Part shown: piece after piece, positions 18,021-27,541 of the stretch
Layout of the letters: every line of letters begins with the position of its first letter
Position numbering within the stretch: the first letter of the stretch is position 1
NCBI RefSeq assembly: GCF_014648295.1
Contig: NZ_BMQV01000020.1
Span: 1-64,000, forward strand
Length of the DNA stretch: 64,000 nucleotides
From: Shewanella saliphila
GTDB taxonomy: Bacteria > Pseudomonadota > Gammaproteobacteria > Enterobacterales > Shewanellaceae
Direction of reading: 5' to 3'
Translations under genes and position numbers: made by a program
The notes under the pieces: model-generated
Seen by the model: the letters and a program-made list of their open reading frames with translations, nothing else
What the model was told of the DNA's origin: nothing
Databases searched by the model: none

Positions 18021-18932
18021 TTAGCCTAGCAATGAGTCTCGCTTATGGTGTTTTGCTTTATCAACAAACATTGCTTTGTCGGCCAAGGTTAAATACTCAC
18101 AAAGATCTAAATCTTGTTTTGCTTTTCGGCTCACAATACCTTGACTGTAGGCCAGTTGATACGGCTTGTTTGATTGTTGATTATGCTGGGCAATTAATTC
18201 GCTAAACCGTTTGAGCACAACATCGACACTGGTTTGGTCTCTTTGGCTTAGCAACACCACAAATTCGTCACCGCCAAAGCGAGCGATAACATCAGACTCC
18301 CTAAAACATTCAATTAATAATTTTGCAAATGTGGTGAGTGCAACATCGCCTTCTTCATGACCATACTCATCATTGATGGCTTTAAAATAGTCTAAATCAA
18401 AGCCACGACGATTGGTGATGCCGGTTAATGGGTCGAGGGTGTTTTGCTGAATCGATATCAACTCAGCTTCTACGAGTTTGCCTAAATCTTCTAATGCCTG
18501 AGCGTCTTGTTTATCAAAGGTTCTGGGATTATTGTCAATAATGCATAAGGTACCGACTCGCATACCATTAGGCATGGTCAACGGAAACCCAGCATAAAAA
18601 CGAATATTGGGCGTGGCGAGCACTAATGGGTTGTCGAAAAAGCGCGAGTCTTGCAGCGCATCGGGCACAACCATAACATCAGACTGATTAATCGCATGGG
18701 CGCAAAATGAGATATCGCGGCTGGTTTCACATACATCGAGGCCTTGCACTGATTTAAACCATTGTCGGTCACTGTCAATTAAACTCACCACACTGATCGA
18801 TACCGAAAACAACTGTCTAGCTAAGCGAGTAATACGATCAAAGCGCTCTTCTGTTTCAGTATCTAACACGTTCAAACCTCGAAGTGTTTCGAGGCGTGTG
18901 TGCTCATTTTCGGGTATCGGAGCAAGCAGCAT
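18021..18932 (-). CDS. GAF-GGDEF protein with a shortened GGDEF domain
   Basis: A 303-residue predicted diguanylate cyclase. The N-terminal GAF domain (about residues 20-155) contains the usual SISVVSLIDSDRQWFKSVQGLD and DISFCAHAI motifs. The C-terminal GGDEF domain keeps DPLTGITNRRGF, DLDYFKAINDEYGH, the I-site RESD five residues before GGDEF, and GGDEF itself. NRRGF is joined directly to DLDYFK, whereas family members have about 25 residues (a helix and the start of strand 1) between them, so activity is uncertain. There is no frame disruption. It is a single gene, convergent with the SbtA-like permease. Confidence 0.85.
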   Translation of the reverse strand: MLLAPIPENEHTRLETLRGLNVLDTETEERFDRITRLARQLFSVSISVVSLIDSDRQWFKSVQGLDVCETSRDISFCAHAINQSDVMVVPDALQDSRFFDNPLVLATPNIRFYAGFPLTMPNGMRVGTLCIIDNNPRTFDKQDAQALEDLGKLVEAELISIQQNTLDPLTGITNRRGFDLDYFKAINDEYGHEEGDVALTTFAKLLIECFRESDVIARFGGDEFVVLLSQRDQTSVDVVLKRFSELIAQHNQQSNKPYQLAYSQGIVSRKAKQDLDLCEYLTLADKAMFVDKAKHHKRDSLLG

Positions 18933-19006
18933 TAACGCAACCTTTTAGTTGATTTACCTGATCTAAATAAAGCAGTAAAGTGCTGCTATTTCAACTTTAA
19001 AACAGA

Positions 19007-21856
19007 TTAAGGCTGTAAAATTTCATTATAAATTTCAATCACGGCGTCTGTTTTTTGCTCCACTGTATGGTGGGGCAACTTACCGGGCAATTGTTGCAAT
19101 GTCAGTTCATGGTTTTCATCGCGAAGCCAACAGTAGGTTTGCGTTAGGTGTTGTGCATGCATCACGGGTAACAACTCTAGGTCGGCAAGTACTTCAAAAA
19201 TACGTACGTTATCAGACCAAATGGTCAAGTCATGGTGTTGATGGGCATGAGCAAGCACTAAGTATTGGGCAATAAACTCAATGTCGGCAATGCCGCCAGC
19301 GCTTTGCTTAAGATCAAACTGCCCAGGTTCAACGTGCAACAAATGATCGCGCATTTTTATCCGCATATCGCGCACCGCTTTGGCAAGGTCGGCTTGATTG
19401 CGTGCTTGTTGTAATATTTGCCCGCGCAAGTCACTAAAACGCCCAGCTAAGGTGTAATCACCAAAAACAAAACGCGCCCTAACTAATGCTTGATGCTCCC
19501 AAGTCCAGGCTTCAGTTAACTGATATTGACCAAACTGTTCAATTTCGCTCACTAACAAACCAGAGGACCCCGACGGACGCAAACGCATATCAACTTCGTA
19601 TAGCTCACCCGAGGTTGTACGAGTTGCAAATAAATGCACAATCCGCTGAGCTAATTTTAAATAAAAGTGGCTGTTATCAATTGATCTTGGCCCATTAGTG
19701 CTGCCCGCATCGCTATGGCCATGTAAAAAGACTAAATCTAAATCGGAACCATAACCCAGCTCTAGACCGCCCAATTTGCCATAACCAATGACCGCAAAGC
19801 CCATATTGCTTGGGCTAGTTCCTTCTGGCACACCATGTCTTGCCGCAACCTGGTGCCAGGCTTGTAGCACCACTTGCTCAATAATCGCTTCAGCTAAAAA
19901 GGTTAAATGATCGCTTACTTGCATAACCGGCAATACCCCGGTGACATCTGCAGCAGCAATTTTTAACTGTTGCGACAACTTAAATTGTCGCAGCGCTTCC
20001 ATTTGCTGCTCCATGTCATCTTCTGGCACGCGCAGTAAATATTGGCGTAACTCGCTTGGGTAATCATCAATAGAGGTGATGTCATATAGCTGCGATGGGT
20101 CAATCAGCTCATCAAGCAGCATCGGGAAGTTAGCCAGTTCTCGCGCAATCCAAGGGCTGGCACAACATAAACTCACTAGCTGTTGCCTGGCGCCTGGGTT
20201 TTCGCATAGTAATTCAAGGTAAGTCGTGCGGGTTAAAATTTTATCCAACACGTTAGACACTGGCTTAAATGCGGCACTCGGTATAGATTGATTAAACAAT
20301 TCTTCAAGCAATTTGGGCATGAGTTTGTCTAAGGTTTCTCGGCCACGAGGACCAATAGAGCGCTTAGACACGGTTTGACGCCAATCACTTAACATCGGCC
20401 ACAGTGCTTCGTCTTCAATCTGCTGCTCTTGCAGTAGGGCTAATGCGTCTTCATCTTGCTGAATATTCCAAACTAGCGATGACCAATGATCGTTATATTC
20501 ATGGTTATCACTGCCACCCACGGTGGCATTAAAGTGCTCATGAATGGTGGCCATTGCATTATCGATTTGCTCGCGCAGCTGTGTTTCGTCTTCTAGTTCT
20601 AGGGGTACGCACAATCGTTGCCAGTCAAGGTCGTTATTAGGCAGTGTTTGCGTTTGTTTATCGTCAATGGCTTGAAGTAAGTTTTCCACTCGGCGAAGTA
20701 AAATGTAACTGTGTTTAAGCTCATCAACGGCTAAATATTCTAACTGCCCCAAACTGTATAAGGTATCAATGGCGCCAAATAAGCTTTGTTGACGTAACGC
20801 AGGCTCGCGTCCACCGCGAATTAACTGAAAACTTTGCACCACGAATTCCACTTCACGGATCCCGCCTGCACCCAATTTAATATTGTCGGTTAATTGCCTG
20901 CGTCTGACTTCTTGGGCAATTAATTGCTTCATTTTACGTAATGACTCAATTGCCGAGAAGTCGATATAACGGCGATACACAAATGGGCGTAATAAGTCAT
21001 GCAGCTCATCGCAATAACCACTCCAAGGCCCTAATACGCGGGCTTTCACCATGGCATAACGTTCCCAGTCGCGGCCTTGTTCTTGGTAATAATCTTCTAA
21101 TCCGCTAAAGCTGACCACCAGCGGGCCACTTTCGCCATATGGGCGCAGGCGCATGTCGACACGAAATACAAAACCATCGACCGTCACTTGATCAAGAATA
21201 TTGACTAGACGCTGACCCATTTTGATAAAAAATTGTTGGTTAGCTTGCGCGCGGCGACCGCCAACCGTTTCGCCATGTTCAGGAAAAGTAAAAATTAAAT
21301 CGATGTCAGATGAGAAATTGAGCTCACGGCCACCCAACTTGCCCATGCCTAAAATTAATAATGGTTGCGGCTTCCCTTCAGCACTCGTTGGCGTGCCAAA
21401 TTGCTTGCACATGTCTTGGTAAACCCAATCGCGAGCAGCAATAACGAGGGCTTCTGCCAACGATGATAAGTCCAGTAATGACTCTTCTACTGGGGTGTAA
21501 TTTAAAAAGTCGCGCCATGCTAAGCGCACCATTTGTAAATTACGATAACGACGTAACACTGATTTAGCCTGGTCTTCTTGGGTTACACCTTCTAATTGAA
21601 CATGTAACTCGCTGTCAAATTGGCTTCGGTCAATGTCATCTAATAGGCCATCAAACAGTTGCACTATCCATTCAGGACGACGACATAATTGCTCAGCAAT
21701 ATAATCACTTAAAGCAAACACCGACATTAACTCTTGCTGTTGTTCTTTGGACAACTCGGTTGTCGCTTCAGGCCAAACTTCGCAGAGTCTTAACCAGTAA
21801 CGATCTGCGGTTTCAACTAGCGCTGCAGATAACACCTTGTTACTTTGGTTTTGCAT
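19007..21856 (-). CDS. glnE: Glutamine synthetase adenylyltransferase/deadenylase
   Basis: A 949-residue bifunctional enzyme that adenylylates and deadenylylates glutamine synthetase in response to PII, setting nitrogen assimilation. It has two nucleotidyltransferase modules. The N-terminal deadenylase has [20 protein letters not shown] near residue 170, and the C-terminal adenylylase has [20 protein letters not shown] near 690. Each has the paired Asp metal site (SDIDL/SDLDL) and a following RPYG or RPSG motif (VDMRLRP). The length matches E. coli GlnE (946). A weak hairpin with a T-rich tail at 18971-18986 may end the transcript. Confidence 0.97.
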   Translation of the reverse strand: MQNQSNKVLSAALVETADRYWLRLCEVWPEATTELSKEQQQELMSVFALSDYIAEQLCRRPEWIVQLFDGLLDDIDRSQFDSELHVQLEGVTQEDQAKSVLRRYRNLQMVRLAWRDFLNYTPVEESLLDLSSLAEALVIAARDWVYQDMCKQFGTPTSAEGKPQPLLILGMGKLGGRELNFSSDIDLIFTFPEHGETVGGRRAQANQQFFIKMGQRLVNILDQVTVDGFVFRVDMRLRPYGESGPLVVSFSGLEDYYQEQGRDWERYAMVKARVLGPWSGYCDELHDLLRPFVYRRYIDFSAIESLRKMKQLIAQEVRRRQLTDNIKLGAGGIREVEFVVQSFQLIRGGREPALRQQSLFGAIDTLYSLGQLEYLAVDELKHSYILLRRVENLLQAIDDKQTQTLPNNDLDWQRLCVPLELEDETQLREQIDNAMATIHEHFNATVGGSDNHEYNDHWSSLVWNIQQDEDALALLQEQQIEDEALWPMLSDWRQTVSKRSIGPRGRETLDKLMPKLLEELFNQSIPSAAFKPVSNVLDKILTRTTYLELLCENPGARQQLVSLCCASPWIARELANFPMLLDELIDPSQLYDITSIDDYPSELRQYLLRVPEDDMEQQMEALRQFKLSQQLKIAAADVTGVLPVMQVSDHLTFLAEAIIEQVVLQAWHQVAARHGVPEGTSPSNMGFAVIGYGKLGGLELGYGSDLDLVFLHGHSDAGSTNGPRSIDNSHFYLKLAQRIVHLFATRTTSGELYEVDMRLRPSGSSGLLVSEIEQFGQYQLTEAWTWEHQALVRARFVFGDYTLAGRFSDLRGQILQQARNQADLAKAVRDMRIKMRDHLLHVEPGQFDLKQSAGGIADIEFIAQYLVLAHAHQHHDLTIWSDNVRIFEVLADLELLPVMHAQHLTQTYCWLRDENHELTLQQLPGKLPHHTVEQKTDAVIEIYNEILQP

Positions 21857-21887
21857 GGCAATTAATATCCCTAAAGAAAATGAATGT

Positions 21888-21916
21888 TGGACATATTATG
21901 TCGTGAATGCTATATC
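21888..21916 (+). promoter_or_regulatory. Promoter with GACATATTATGTC operator upstream of the lipoprotein gene
   Basis: A perfect 13-bp palindrome GACATATTATGTC (21890-21902) lies eight bases before an extended -10, TG-C-TATATC (21908-21916). TTGGAC at 21888 is a -35 at 17-bp spacing. The identical 13-mer and the same arrangement occur at 25684-25710. A transcript from here would run through the lipoprotein, DUF350 and aminopropyltransferase genes. Confidence 0.65.
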
Positions 21917-22020
21917 TAATGATCAGTCTATTGATGCAGATTAATATCATTGACATCAAGATTACTATAACCTGTGTCATATTGAATTAGCACATGAAAA
22001 ATCTACATTTTGGAGAAAAC

Positions 22021-22989
22021 ATGGTAGGTCACCTCCCCCGTGTACTCACATTGATAACCGTGATGATTGTCGCGCTAACGCTCAGTGCTTGTGGCGATGA
22101 AAGGCCTGAGCAAATTGCCAAGTACCAGCAATTAACGCAACAGCGTCTGGAATTATTATCAACATCGCTCGATGGCGATCAATTACGTAATGCCAATTTA
22201 TTGAAGCAGTACACCAGTATTTTAGCTAAGCGTCAGCCTGATTTAGCCCCTTTGTTAAATGAATTAGCCAAAGATGCAGGCACCGAAGGGCCTATGTTTC
22301 AGTCGCTAACTCGTCGATATAAGGATTTGAGCAATAGCGCAAATTTTGTTGATTTAGACCAACAACTGGCTGAAGCGCAAAATGTATATCAAGCCGCAGA
22401 TACCAGCTTATACAACGACATGTTATCGGATCCGGTCAACGTGGTTGCTGATATGTCTCAGGGTCAATTAGCCCGAGTCAACGCCATTAGCCGTGAAGCC
22501 GAGGCCTTGGCAAACGGCACGGATGGCACAGAACCTGGCAGTCAATTAGTGGGTAACCCGGCTTATGGTAGCTGGCAAACTGGCTCAAATGGCACGTCTT
22601 TTTGGGCTTGGTATGGCATGTATGCGATGTTTTCTAACTTTACCCGCCCCATTTATTACGACAATTGGTCAAGCCGTCGTGGTTACAGTTACTACAACGA
22701 TGTCGGCCGTTATCGCTATACATCGCCAAAACAGGCCACTTCACAAGCCAAAACATTTGAACAAACTAAAAAGCGTTTTGACAGCCAGGGTAAACGATTT
22801 GATAGCCCATATGCTAAAACCCGCACAGGCTCGACTACCTTGTCGCGTCAAAGTACCAGTGCACCAAAACCCAGTAGCACGACTCGCACGGCGAGTTCTA
22901 GCAGCAAGTTTCGTTCAAATTATTCTAAAGACAGCAGTTTCCGCAACTCAAGCAGCCGCACTAGTCGCGGTGTTAGCCGTGGTAAATAG
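22021..22989 (+). CDS. Lipoprotein with Ser/Arg/Tyr-rich C-terminus
   Basis: A 322-residue predicted lipoprotein. The signal peptide ends in the lipobox LSAC with Cys24, and residue +2 is Gly, favouring the outer membrane. Residues 30-160 are helical and Gln/Leu-rich. The segment SFWAWYGMYAMFSNFTRPIY follows, then about 115 residues of low complexity rich in Ser, Arg, Thr, Tyr and Lys. I do not recognise the family. ATG 22021 has TTGGAG six bases away; an ATG at 21994 is an alternative. It is first in a tight run (gaps of 13 and 3 bp) with DUF350 and aminopropyltransferase genes, so it probably works with them in the envelope. Confidence 0.75.
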   Translation: MVGHLPRVLTLITVMIVALTLSACGDERPEQIAKYQQLTQQRLELLSTSLDGDQLRNANLLKQYTSILAKRQPDLAPLLNELAKDAGTEGPMFQSLTRRYKDLSNSANFVDLDQQLAEAQNVYQAADTSLYNDMLSDPVNVVADMSQGQLARVNAISREAEALANGTDGTEPGSQLVGNPAYGSWQTGSNGTSFWAWYGMYAMFSNFTRPIYYDNWSSRRGYSYYNDVGRYRYTSPKQATSQAKTFEQTKKRFDSQGKRFDSPYAKTRTGSTTLSRQSTSAPKPSSTTRTASSSSKFRSNYSKDSSFRNSSSRTSRGVSRGK

Positions 22990-23002
22990 GTAAGGACTCC
23001 CC

Positions 23003-23902
23003 ATGACATTTTTTCAAGAATATGGCTTAACTCAACCTCTGGCGATCATCCTAGTCATCGACTTAAGTATCGCGATTGTGTTGCTGGCATTGATGCGTTA
23101 CCTGCAAGGTTGGAGCATTAAAGTTAACAGCAGTGCCGAATTGGCTGAGCGTGATAATTTTGCCTTTGGTATTAGTACCGCAGGTGCCGTTGCTGCATTA
23201 GGTATTGTGCTAACGGGTGCGATTACCGGCGAAGCTGCTCCTTCGTATTTAACCGAAGCCATTGGCATGTCGGCTTACGGTTTATTTGGTTTAGTACTCA
23301 TTAAATTTGGGCGTTTTTTACATGACAAAATCGCCTTAAATGAATTTGCCAAAAATGCCGAAATCTTAAAAGGTAATGTGTCAGTTGCTGTTGTTGATGC
23401 TTCTGCAGCCATTGCGACGGCCATTATTATTCGTGCCGTATTGATGTGGGCAGAAGACATCACCGTAAACACCTTTATCGCTATTTTTAGCGCGTTTTTA
23501 ATCTCGCAGTTAATGCTAGTACTGCTGACTCGCCTACGCGAACAGCGTTATGCCAAACGCAACCAAGATGCCTCAATGCAACAGGCGTTAACCCAAGACC
23601 AAACCGCTTTAGCACTGCGTCACAGCGGTTATATGATTGCCATGGCATTAAGCTTTAACGCTGCCAGTCACTTTATTATTTATCAACCGACGGGCTACGT
23701 TACCAACATCATTGGCTGGTTTGTGTTCTCGTTAATAATGCTAGTGACCTTGTCATTACTCATTGCTTTAGTGAAAAAGCTGGTTTTAGCCGGCATTAAC
23801 TTAGCAGAAGAAGTTGAAAAGCAGCACAACATTGGTATTGCCGCGGTCGAAATGGCAATCAGCATTGCTGTCGCACTGATTTTAACGGGGTTAATGGCGT
23901 AA
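23003..23902 (+). CDS. DUF350 membrane protein (two tandem DUF350 units)
   Basis: A 299-residue inner-membrane protein with about eight helices forming two DUF350-like repeats. Each repeat contains a polar helix followed by AA/GI-rich helices: GISTAGAVAALGIVLTGAITGEA near 50-75, and RHSGYMIAMALSFNAASHFI near 208-228. DUF350 (E. coli YjfL) is of unknown biochemical function but recurs with PspA-like and polyamine-modifying genes. AAGGA precedes the ATG. It lies 13 bp after the lipoprotein gene and 3 bp before the aminopropyltransferase gene. Confidence 0.85.
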   Translation: MTFFQEYGLTQPLAIILVIDLSIAIVLLALMRYLQGWSIKVNSSAELAERDNFAFGISTAGAVAALGIVLTGAITGEAAPSYLTEAIGMSAYGLFGLVLIKFGRFLHDKIALNEFAKNAEILKGNVSVAVVDASAAIATAIIIRAVLMWAEDITVNTFIAIFSAFLISQLMLVLLTRLREQRYAKRNQDASMQQALTQDQTALALRHSGYMIAMALSFNAASHFIIYQPTGYVTNIIGWFVFSLIMLVTLSLLIALVKKLVLAGINLAEEVEKQHNIGIAAVEMAISIAVALILTGLMA

Positions 23903-23905
23903 TTT

Positions 23906-25666
23906 ATGACAACCCCTTTGCTTGATCCTAGCCCCCACACTGCAGCGCAAGGGGGCAAAGAGCAAAGCCTTCCGGTATCTCGCAATGTGTCGTGGTTTGA
24001 TGATGCCCTATTACTGGGCATTATGGCTGCGCTAGCGGGATGCGGCCTGATTTACGAATACCTATTGTCACACTATGCTGGGCGTATTTTAGGCGCGCTA
24101 GAAGCCGCCATTTACACCATGATTGGCTTAATGATTGTGTCCATGGGTGTGGGGGCATTTGCTGCCCGTAAAATCAAATGCGCCTTTACCGGCTTTGCGA
24201 TGCTCGAGCTCACCGTGGCATTGTGTGGCTCGTTTGCCATTATCATTACCGCAGCGGTAATTGGCTTTGGTCAGCAATTACCCCTCACCATTGCCAATAC
24301 CCTTGGCTTACCACCCGACCATTTACCTAACGGCGGTTTTATTGCCAGCTTGCAAACCTTAAGCGAATACTTACCTTACGTTTGGGGCGTGTTGCTGGGG
24401 TTAATGATTGGTATGGAAATCCCATTAATTGCCCGGGTACGGCAATCGTTATCTGACGCCCATTTACTGCACAATGCTGGCACCATTTATGGTGCCGATT
24501 ACATTGGTGCGGGTGTCGGTGCTGCCATTTGGGTCGGCTTTATGTTGGCAATTGATATTCAATTAGCCGCCGCATTAACCGCCAGCGTAAACCTATTAGC
24601 GGGACTGGTTTTTATTTGGCGTTTTTGGACGCAAATTCGTCATGTAAAATTATTATTAGTCGGCCATATTATTGCCAGTGTAGTGATAGGCTTATTGGCA
24701 GTAAAAGGCCCAAGTTGGGAGCAACACTTTAATAATTTGTTATACAAAGACAAAGTGGTTTATGCCAAGGCCACTCGTTTTCAGCAACTTAACTTTACTG
24801 AACGGCTGCGCGGCGGTGGGCTCCCCCCCGTGTATAACTTGTACATCAATGGCCGTTTACAGTTTTCTAGCAGCGATGAACACATCTACCATAGCTTTTT
24901 AGTGCACCCAACATTGGCCGCCAGTGCACGTCACGACAATGTGTTAATTATTGGCGGGGGCGATGGCCTTGGGCTCAAACAAGTACTCAAATGGCAGCCT
25001 AAAGCAGTTACCTTAATGGACCTAGATCAGGACTTATTAACGTTATTTACAACACCACCAGCCGACATGCCGACTCATTTAAGTGAAGCATTATTAACGC
25101 TCAATGGCGATGCGCTCAACGATCCTCGACTTACTTTAATGGTCGACGATGCGTTTAACGGTGTTGATAAATTATTGCAAAGCGGCCAACTCTTCGATGC
25201 CATCATTGTGGACTTGCCCGATCCAAGCCACCCAGACTTAAATAAACTTTACTCTGATTTGTTTTATCGCAAACTCAACGAGCTGCTCAATGCTGACGGT
25301 GTGATCACGGTGCAATCAACCTCGCCTTATCATGCACCTAACGCCTTTATCTCGGTAGGTAAAACCTTAAGCTCAGCCGGTTTTAATGTGAAACAATATC
25401 ATCACAATGTGCCCAGTTTTGGAGAGTGGGGCTGGAGTATTGCCACTAAGATGGGTAAAAACCCACAACAACGATTAGCCGCCATTGATGAAATCCCGGT
25501 GCCAGAGGACTGGCTAACACCTGGGCTTATTCAAGCATCATTTGAGTTTCCGAAACATTTTTACGACGATATAGACAAGATTAAGGTAAACGAAATTGGC
25601 TCATTGCAGCTGTATCATTACCACTTAGCTGCATGGTCAGAAAATGAAGTAATTAATCTTTTTTAA
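23906..25666 (+). CDS. Membrane-anchored spermidine synthase-like aminopropyltransferase
   Basis: A 586-residue protein. About seven transmembrane helices (residues 30-270) precede a cytoplasmic Rossmann-fold domain of the spermidine synthase family. The latter contains YNLYINGRLQFSSSDEHIYHSFLVHP, the decarboxy-SAM/SAM-binding GGGDGLGLKQVLKW, LMDLDQDLL and the catalytic-region DLPDPSHPDLNKLYSDLFY. The family transfers aminopropyl groups to amines. The fused membrane domain suggests action on a membrane-bound or exported substrate rather than bulk spermidine synthesis (inference). It is third gene of the lipoprotein-DUF350 operon. Confidence 0.88.
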   Translation: MTTPLLDPSPHTAAQGGKEQSLPVSRNVSWFDDALLLGIMAALAGCGLIYEYLLSHYAGRILGALEAAIYTMIGLMIVSMGVGAFAARKIKCAFTGFAMLELTVALCGSFAIIITAAVIGFGQQLPLTIANTLGLPPDHLPNGGFIASLQTLSEYLPYVWGVLLGLMIGMEIPLIARVRQSLSDAHLLHNAGTIYGADYIGAGVGAAIWVGFMLAIDIQLAAALTASVNLLAGLVFIWRFWTQIRHVKLLLVGHIIASVVIGLLAVKGPSWEQHFNNLLYKDKVVYAKATRFQQLNFTERLRGGGLPPVYNLYINGRLQFSSSDEHIYHSFLVHPTLAASARHDNVLIIGGGDGLGLKQVLKWQPKAVTLMDLDQDLLTLFTTPPADMPTHLSEALLTLNGDALNDPRLTLMVDDAFNGVDKLLQSGQLFDAIIVDLPDPSHPDLNKLYSDLFYRKLNELLNADGVITVQSTSPYHAPNAFISVGKTLSSAGFNVKQYHHNVPSFGEWGWSIATKMGKNPQQRLAAIDEIPVPEDWLTPGLIQASFEFPKHFYDDIDKIKVNEIGSLQLYHYHLAAWSENEVINLF

Positions 25667-25683
25667 TTGGATCAGATAGTACT

Positions 25684-25731
25684 TGACATATTATGTCTGG
25701 GTGTTATCTTTACTCACAGACATAATATGTC
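25684..25731 (+). promoter_or_regulatory. Promoter with two GACATAWTATGTC operators upstream of DUF2170-pspA
   Basis: Palindrome GACATATTATGTC (25685-25697) overlaps a -35 TTGACA (25684-25689) and precedes an extended -10 TG-T-TATCTT (25702-25710). A second palindrome GACATAATATGTC (25719-25731) lies at the predicted transcript start. Centres are 34 bp apart. The arrangement implies a repressor that can block both the -35 and the start site. Confidence 0.7.
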
Positions 25732-25745
25732 AATTAAGGACGAAT

Positions 25746-26159
25746 ATGAACATCCATACTATTGCGAGTCACCTAAACGGACTATGCGACCAAAGCCAAA
25801 CAGGCTTTCAGTTTGACTGCTATCCCATTGATGGTGATGTTGAAGTGTTACAAGTTAATGTTGTCGGCCGTGAAGAAATTCCGGTGTTTGTATCAGTAAC
25901 TGACAACCAAATATTGTGTATCAGTTATCTGTGGGGCGAAAACGAAGTTAACCAAGCCCGCCGCGCTGAAATGTTTGAGACCATGTTAGAGCTCAACATT
26001 CCAATGCCATTATCTTCATTTGCCAAAATTGATGATAAGTACGTGGTGTATGGTGCGTTATCTGTGCAATCAAGCATGGAAGAAATTGAACAAGAATTAG
26101 CAGTACTGTCAGACAACTGTCTGGAAGTCATCGACGAACTCGTCGAATTTTTAAACTAA
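25746..26159 (+). CDS. DUF2170 family protein (YjfI-like)
   Basis: A 137-residue cytoplasmic protein of the DUF2170 family, unknown function, normally encoded beside a PspA homologue (E. coli yjfI-yjfJ). It starts MNIHTIASHLNGLCDQ, with a central EIPVFVSVTDNQILCISYLW and a conserved helical C-terminus (MEEIEQELAVLSDNCLEVIDELVEFL). The frame is open from 25683, but the ATG at 25746 has AAGGA and lies downstream of the promoter. It is first gene of a four-gene operon. Confidence 0.85.
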   Translation: MNIHTIASHLNGLCDQSQTGFQFDCYPIDGDVEVLQVNVVGREEIPVFVSVTDNQILCISYLWGENEVNQARRAEMFETMLELNIPMPLSSFAKIDDKYVVYGALSVQSSMEEIEQELAVLSDNCLEVIDELVEFLN

Positions 26160-26169
26160 GGAGCCAACT

Positions 26170-26859
26170 ATGGGCATTCTAAACAAGATTCTTACAGCGT
26201 TTCGTGGTGGTGCAACTGAAGTTGGCCAGACTATCGTTGACGCTAACTCAACCCGTATTTTTGAACAAGAAATCCGTGATGCAGAAAAGCACTTAACTAA
26301 AGCTAAGCGCGAGCTAACCGACGTGATGGCGAAAGAAATGCAAGCTAGCCGTGAAATTGATCGTCTAAAGCGCAGCGTTGCTGAACACGAAGGTTATGCG
26401 ACTCAAGCATTAGACAAAGGCAATGAATCATTAGCCATTGAAGTGGCAGAAAAAATCGCTCAGCTAGACCAAGAGCTTGCAGAGCAACAAACGGCCAACG
26501 ACAGCTTTAGTGCTCACGCGGTACGTTTAAAAGATTTAGTGAAAAAGACCGAGCGTCAATTGTCTGATTATCAACGTCAATTAACCATGGTTAAGACCAC
26601 TGAAAGCGTACAAAAAGCCACGGCAACCATTACTGACTCGTTTGCATCGAGTAATTCTAAGTTGCTTAATGCTAAAGATTCTTTAGAGCGCATCAAGGCG
26701 CGTCAGCAACAGTTTGATGACCGCTTAAAAGCATCTGAAACCTTAGCAGACGAAAACAGCGATAAGTCTTTACACGCTAAATTGGCTGAAGCAGGTATTG
26801 GTGAACAAAAGTCGAACGCCAATGCAGTTTTAGACCGCATTAAAGCACGTAAAGGTTAA
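26170..26859 (+). CDS. PspA/IM30 family protein (YjfJ-like)
   Basis: A 229-residue coiled-coil protein of the PspA/Vipp1/ESCRT-III superfamily, which binds and protects stressed inner membranes. An amphipathic N-terminal helix (MGILNKILTAFRGGATEVGQ) is followed by long helices from about residue 30 to 190 (EQEIRDAEKHLTKAKRELTDVMAKEM and on). The last helix is ALDRIKARKG-like. It lacks any PspF or PspBC partner here and belongs to the DUF2170-DUF2491 context, so it is the YjfJ type rather than the classic Psp response. AAGGAGCC precedes the ATG. Confidence 0.92.
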   Translation: MGILNKILTAFRGGATEVGQTIVDANSTRIFEQEIRDAEKHLTKAKRELTDVMAKEMQASREIDRLKRSVAEHEGYATQALDKGNESLAIEVAEKIAQLDQELAEQQTANDSFSAHAVRLKDLVKKTERQLSDYQRQLTMVKTTESVQKATATITDSFASSNSKLLNAKDSLERIKARQQQFDDRLKASETLADENSDKSLHAKLAEAGIGEQKSNANAVLDRIKARKG

Positions 26860-26864
26860 GGGTT

Positions 26865-27518
26865 ATGGGATTTCTTAGCGGCCTTTTTGGCAAAAAAGAA
26901 GCCCCGAAGCGTCAGCTTGACCACCCAAATAAACTGCTCAAGGGTGATATGTTAACCCTTGATGACAGTTTTGCTTTGCCCGCGCAACTGCGCGGGCAAC
27001 AGCTAAAGGTTGAAGCCATTCATACCTATGAATACCAGCGCTCGCAGGTTTGTGAATTCTTATTACGTGGCCATAGCGGCACCGCAATCTTTCTGTCTTA
27101 CATTCAAGAAGACGAGTCTTACCTCAGTATTTCAATCAAAATCAACCGCGCCGATGTGGAGCAGATATTTGACCTTGATGCCTTTGCTGAAATCTTTGAA
27201 GAACCCGGTAAAGCAACTCTGGTAACAAACACCTTATCTACAGAGCTTGACGCTGAGTTTGGCCAATGGTTAAGTGATGAATACCATCAAGTTGAATTTG
27301 CAGGATTTGGTTATTTCCATCGCCAGGATTATCGTGGTTTAACCCCTCCACAAGACGACAATGGCAACCGAGGTGAAGGTTTTGAAGGCTATAGTCTAGT
27401 CAATAATCAAGACACTCATGCTGTTGATATTGAAGTATACGAAGGCGGCGACACCGAAGTTATGTTGACCTTATATCGCCCACTATCCGATATTAGAGAC
27501 TACTGGCCGGCAAGCTGA
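26865..27518 (+). CDS. DUF2491 family protein (YjfK-like)
   Basis: A 217-residue cytoplasmic protein starting MGFLSGLFGKKEAPKR, then an all-beta-looking body with conserved YEYQRSQVCEFLLRGHSG and EVYEGGDTEVMLTLYRPLSDIRDYWP at the end. The family (E. coli YjfK) accompanies PspA-like YjfJ; its biochemical role is unknown. It begins 5 bp after the pspA-like stop, so translation is probably coupled. Confidence 0.8.
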   Translation: MGFLSGLFGKKEAPKRQLDHPNKLLKGDMLTLDDSFALPAQLRGQQLKVEAIHTYEYQRSQVCEFLLRGHSGTAIFLSYIQEDESYLSISIKINRADVEQIFDLDAFAEIFEEPGKATLVTNTLSTELDAEFGQWLSDEYHQVEFAGFGYFHRQDYRGLTPPQDDNGNRGEGFEGYSLVNNQDTHAVDIEVYEGGDTEVMLTLYRPLSDIRDYWPAS

Positions 27519-27541
27519 TACAAGTAGGAGATAACCTTGTT

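Noticed and set aside
18971..18986. glnE terminator
   Set aside because: Only a 5-bp stem with an interrupted T-rich tail; too weak to call as a feature.
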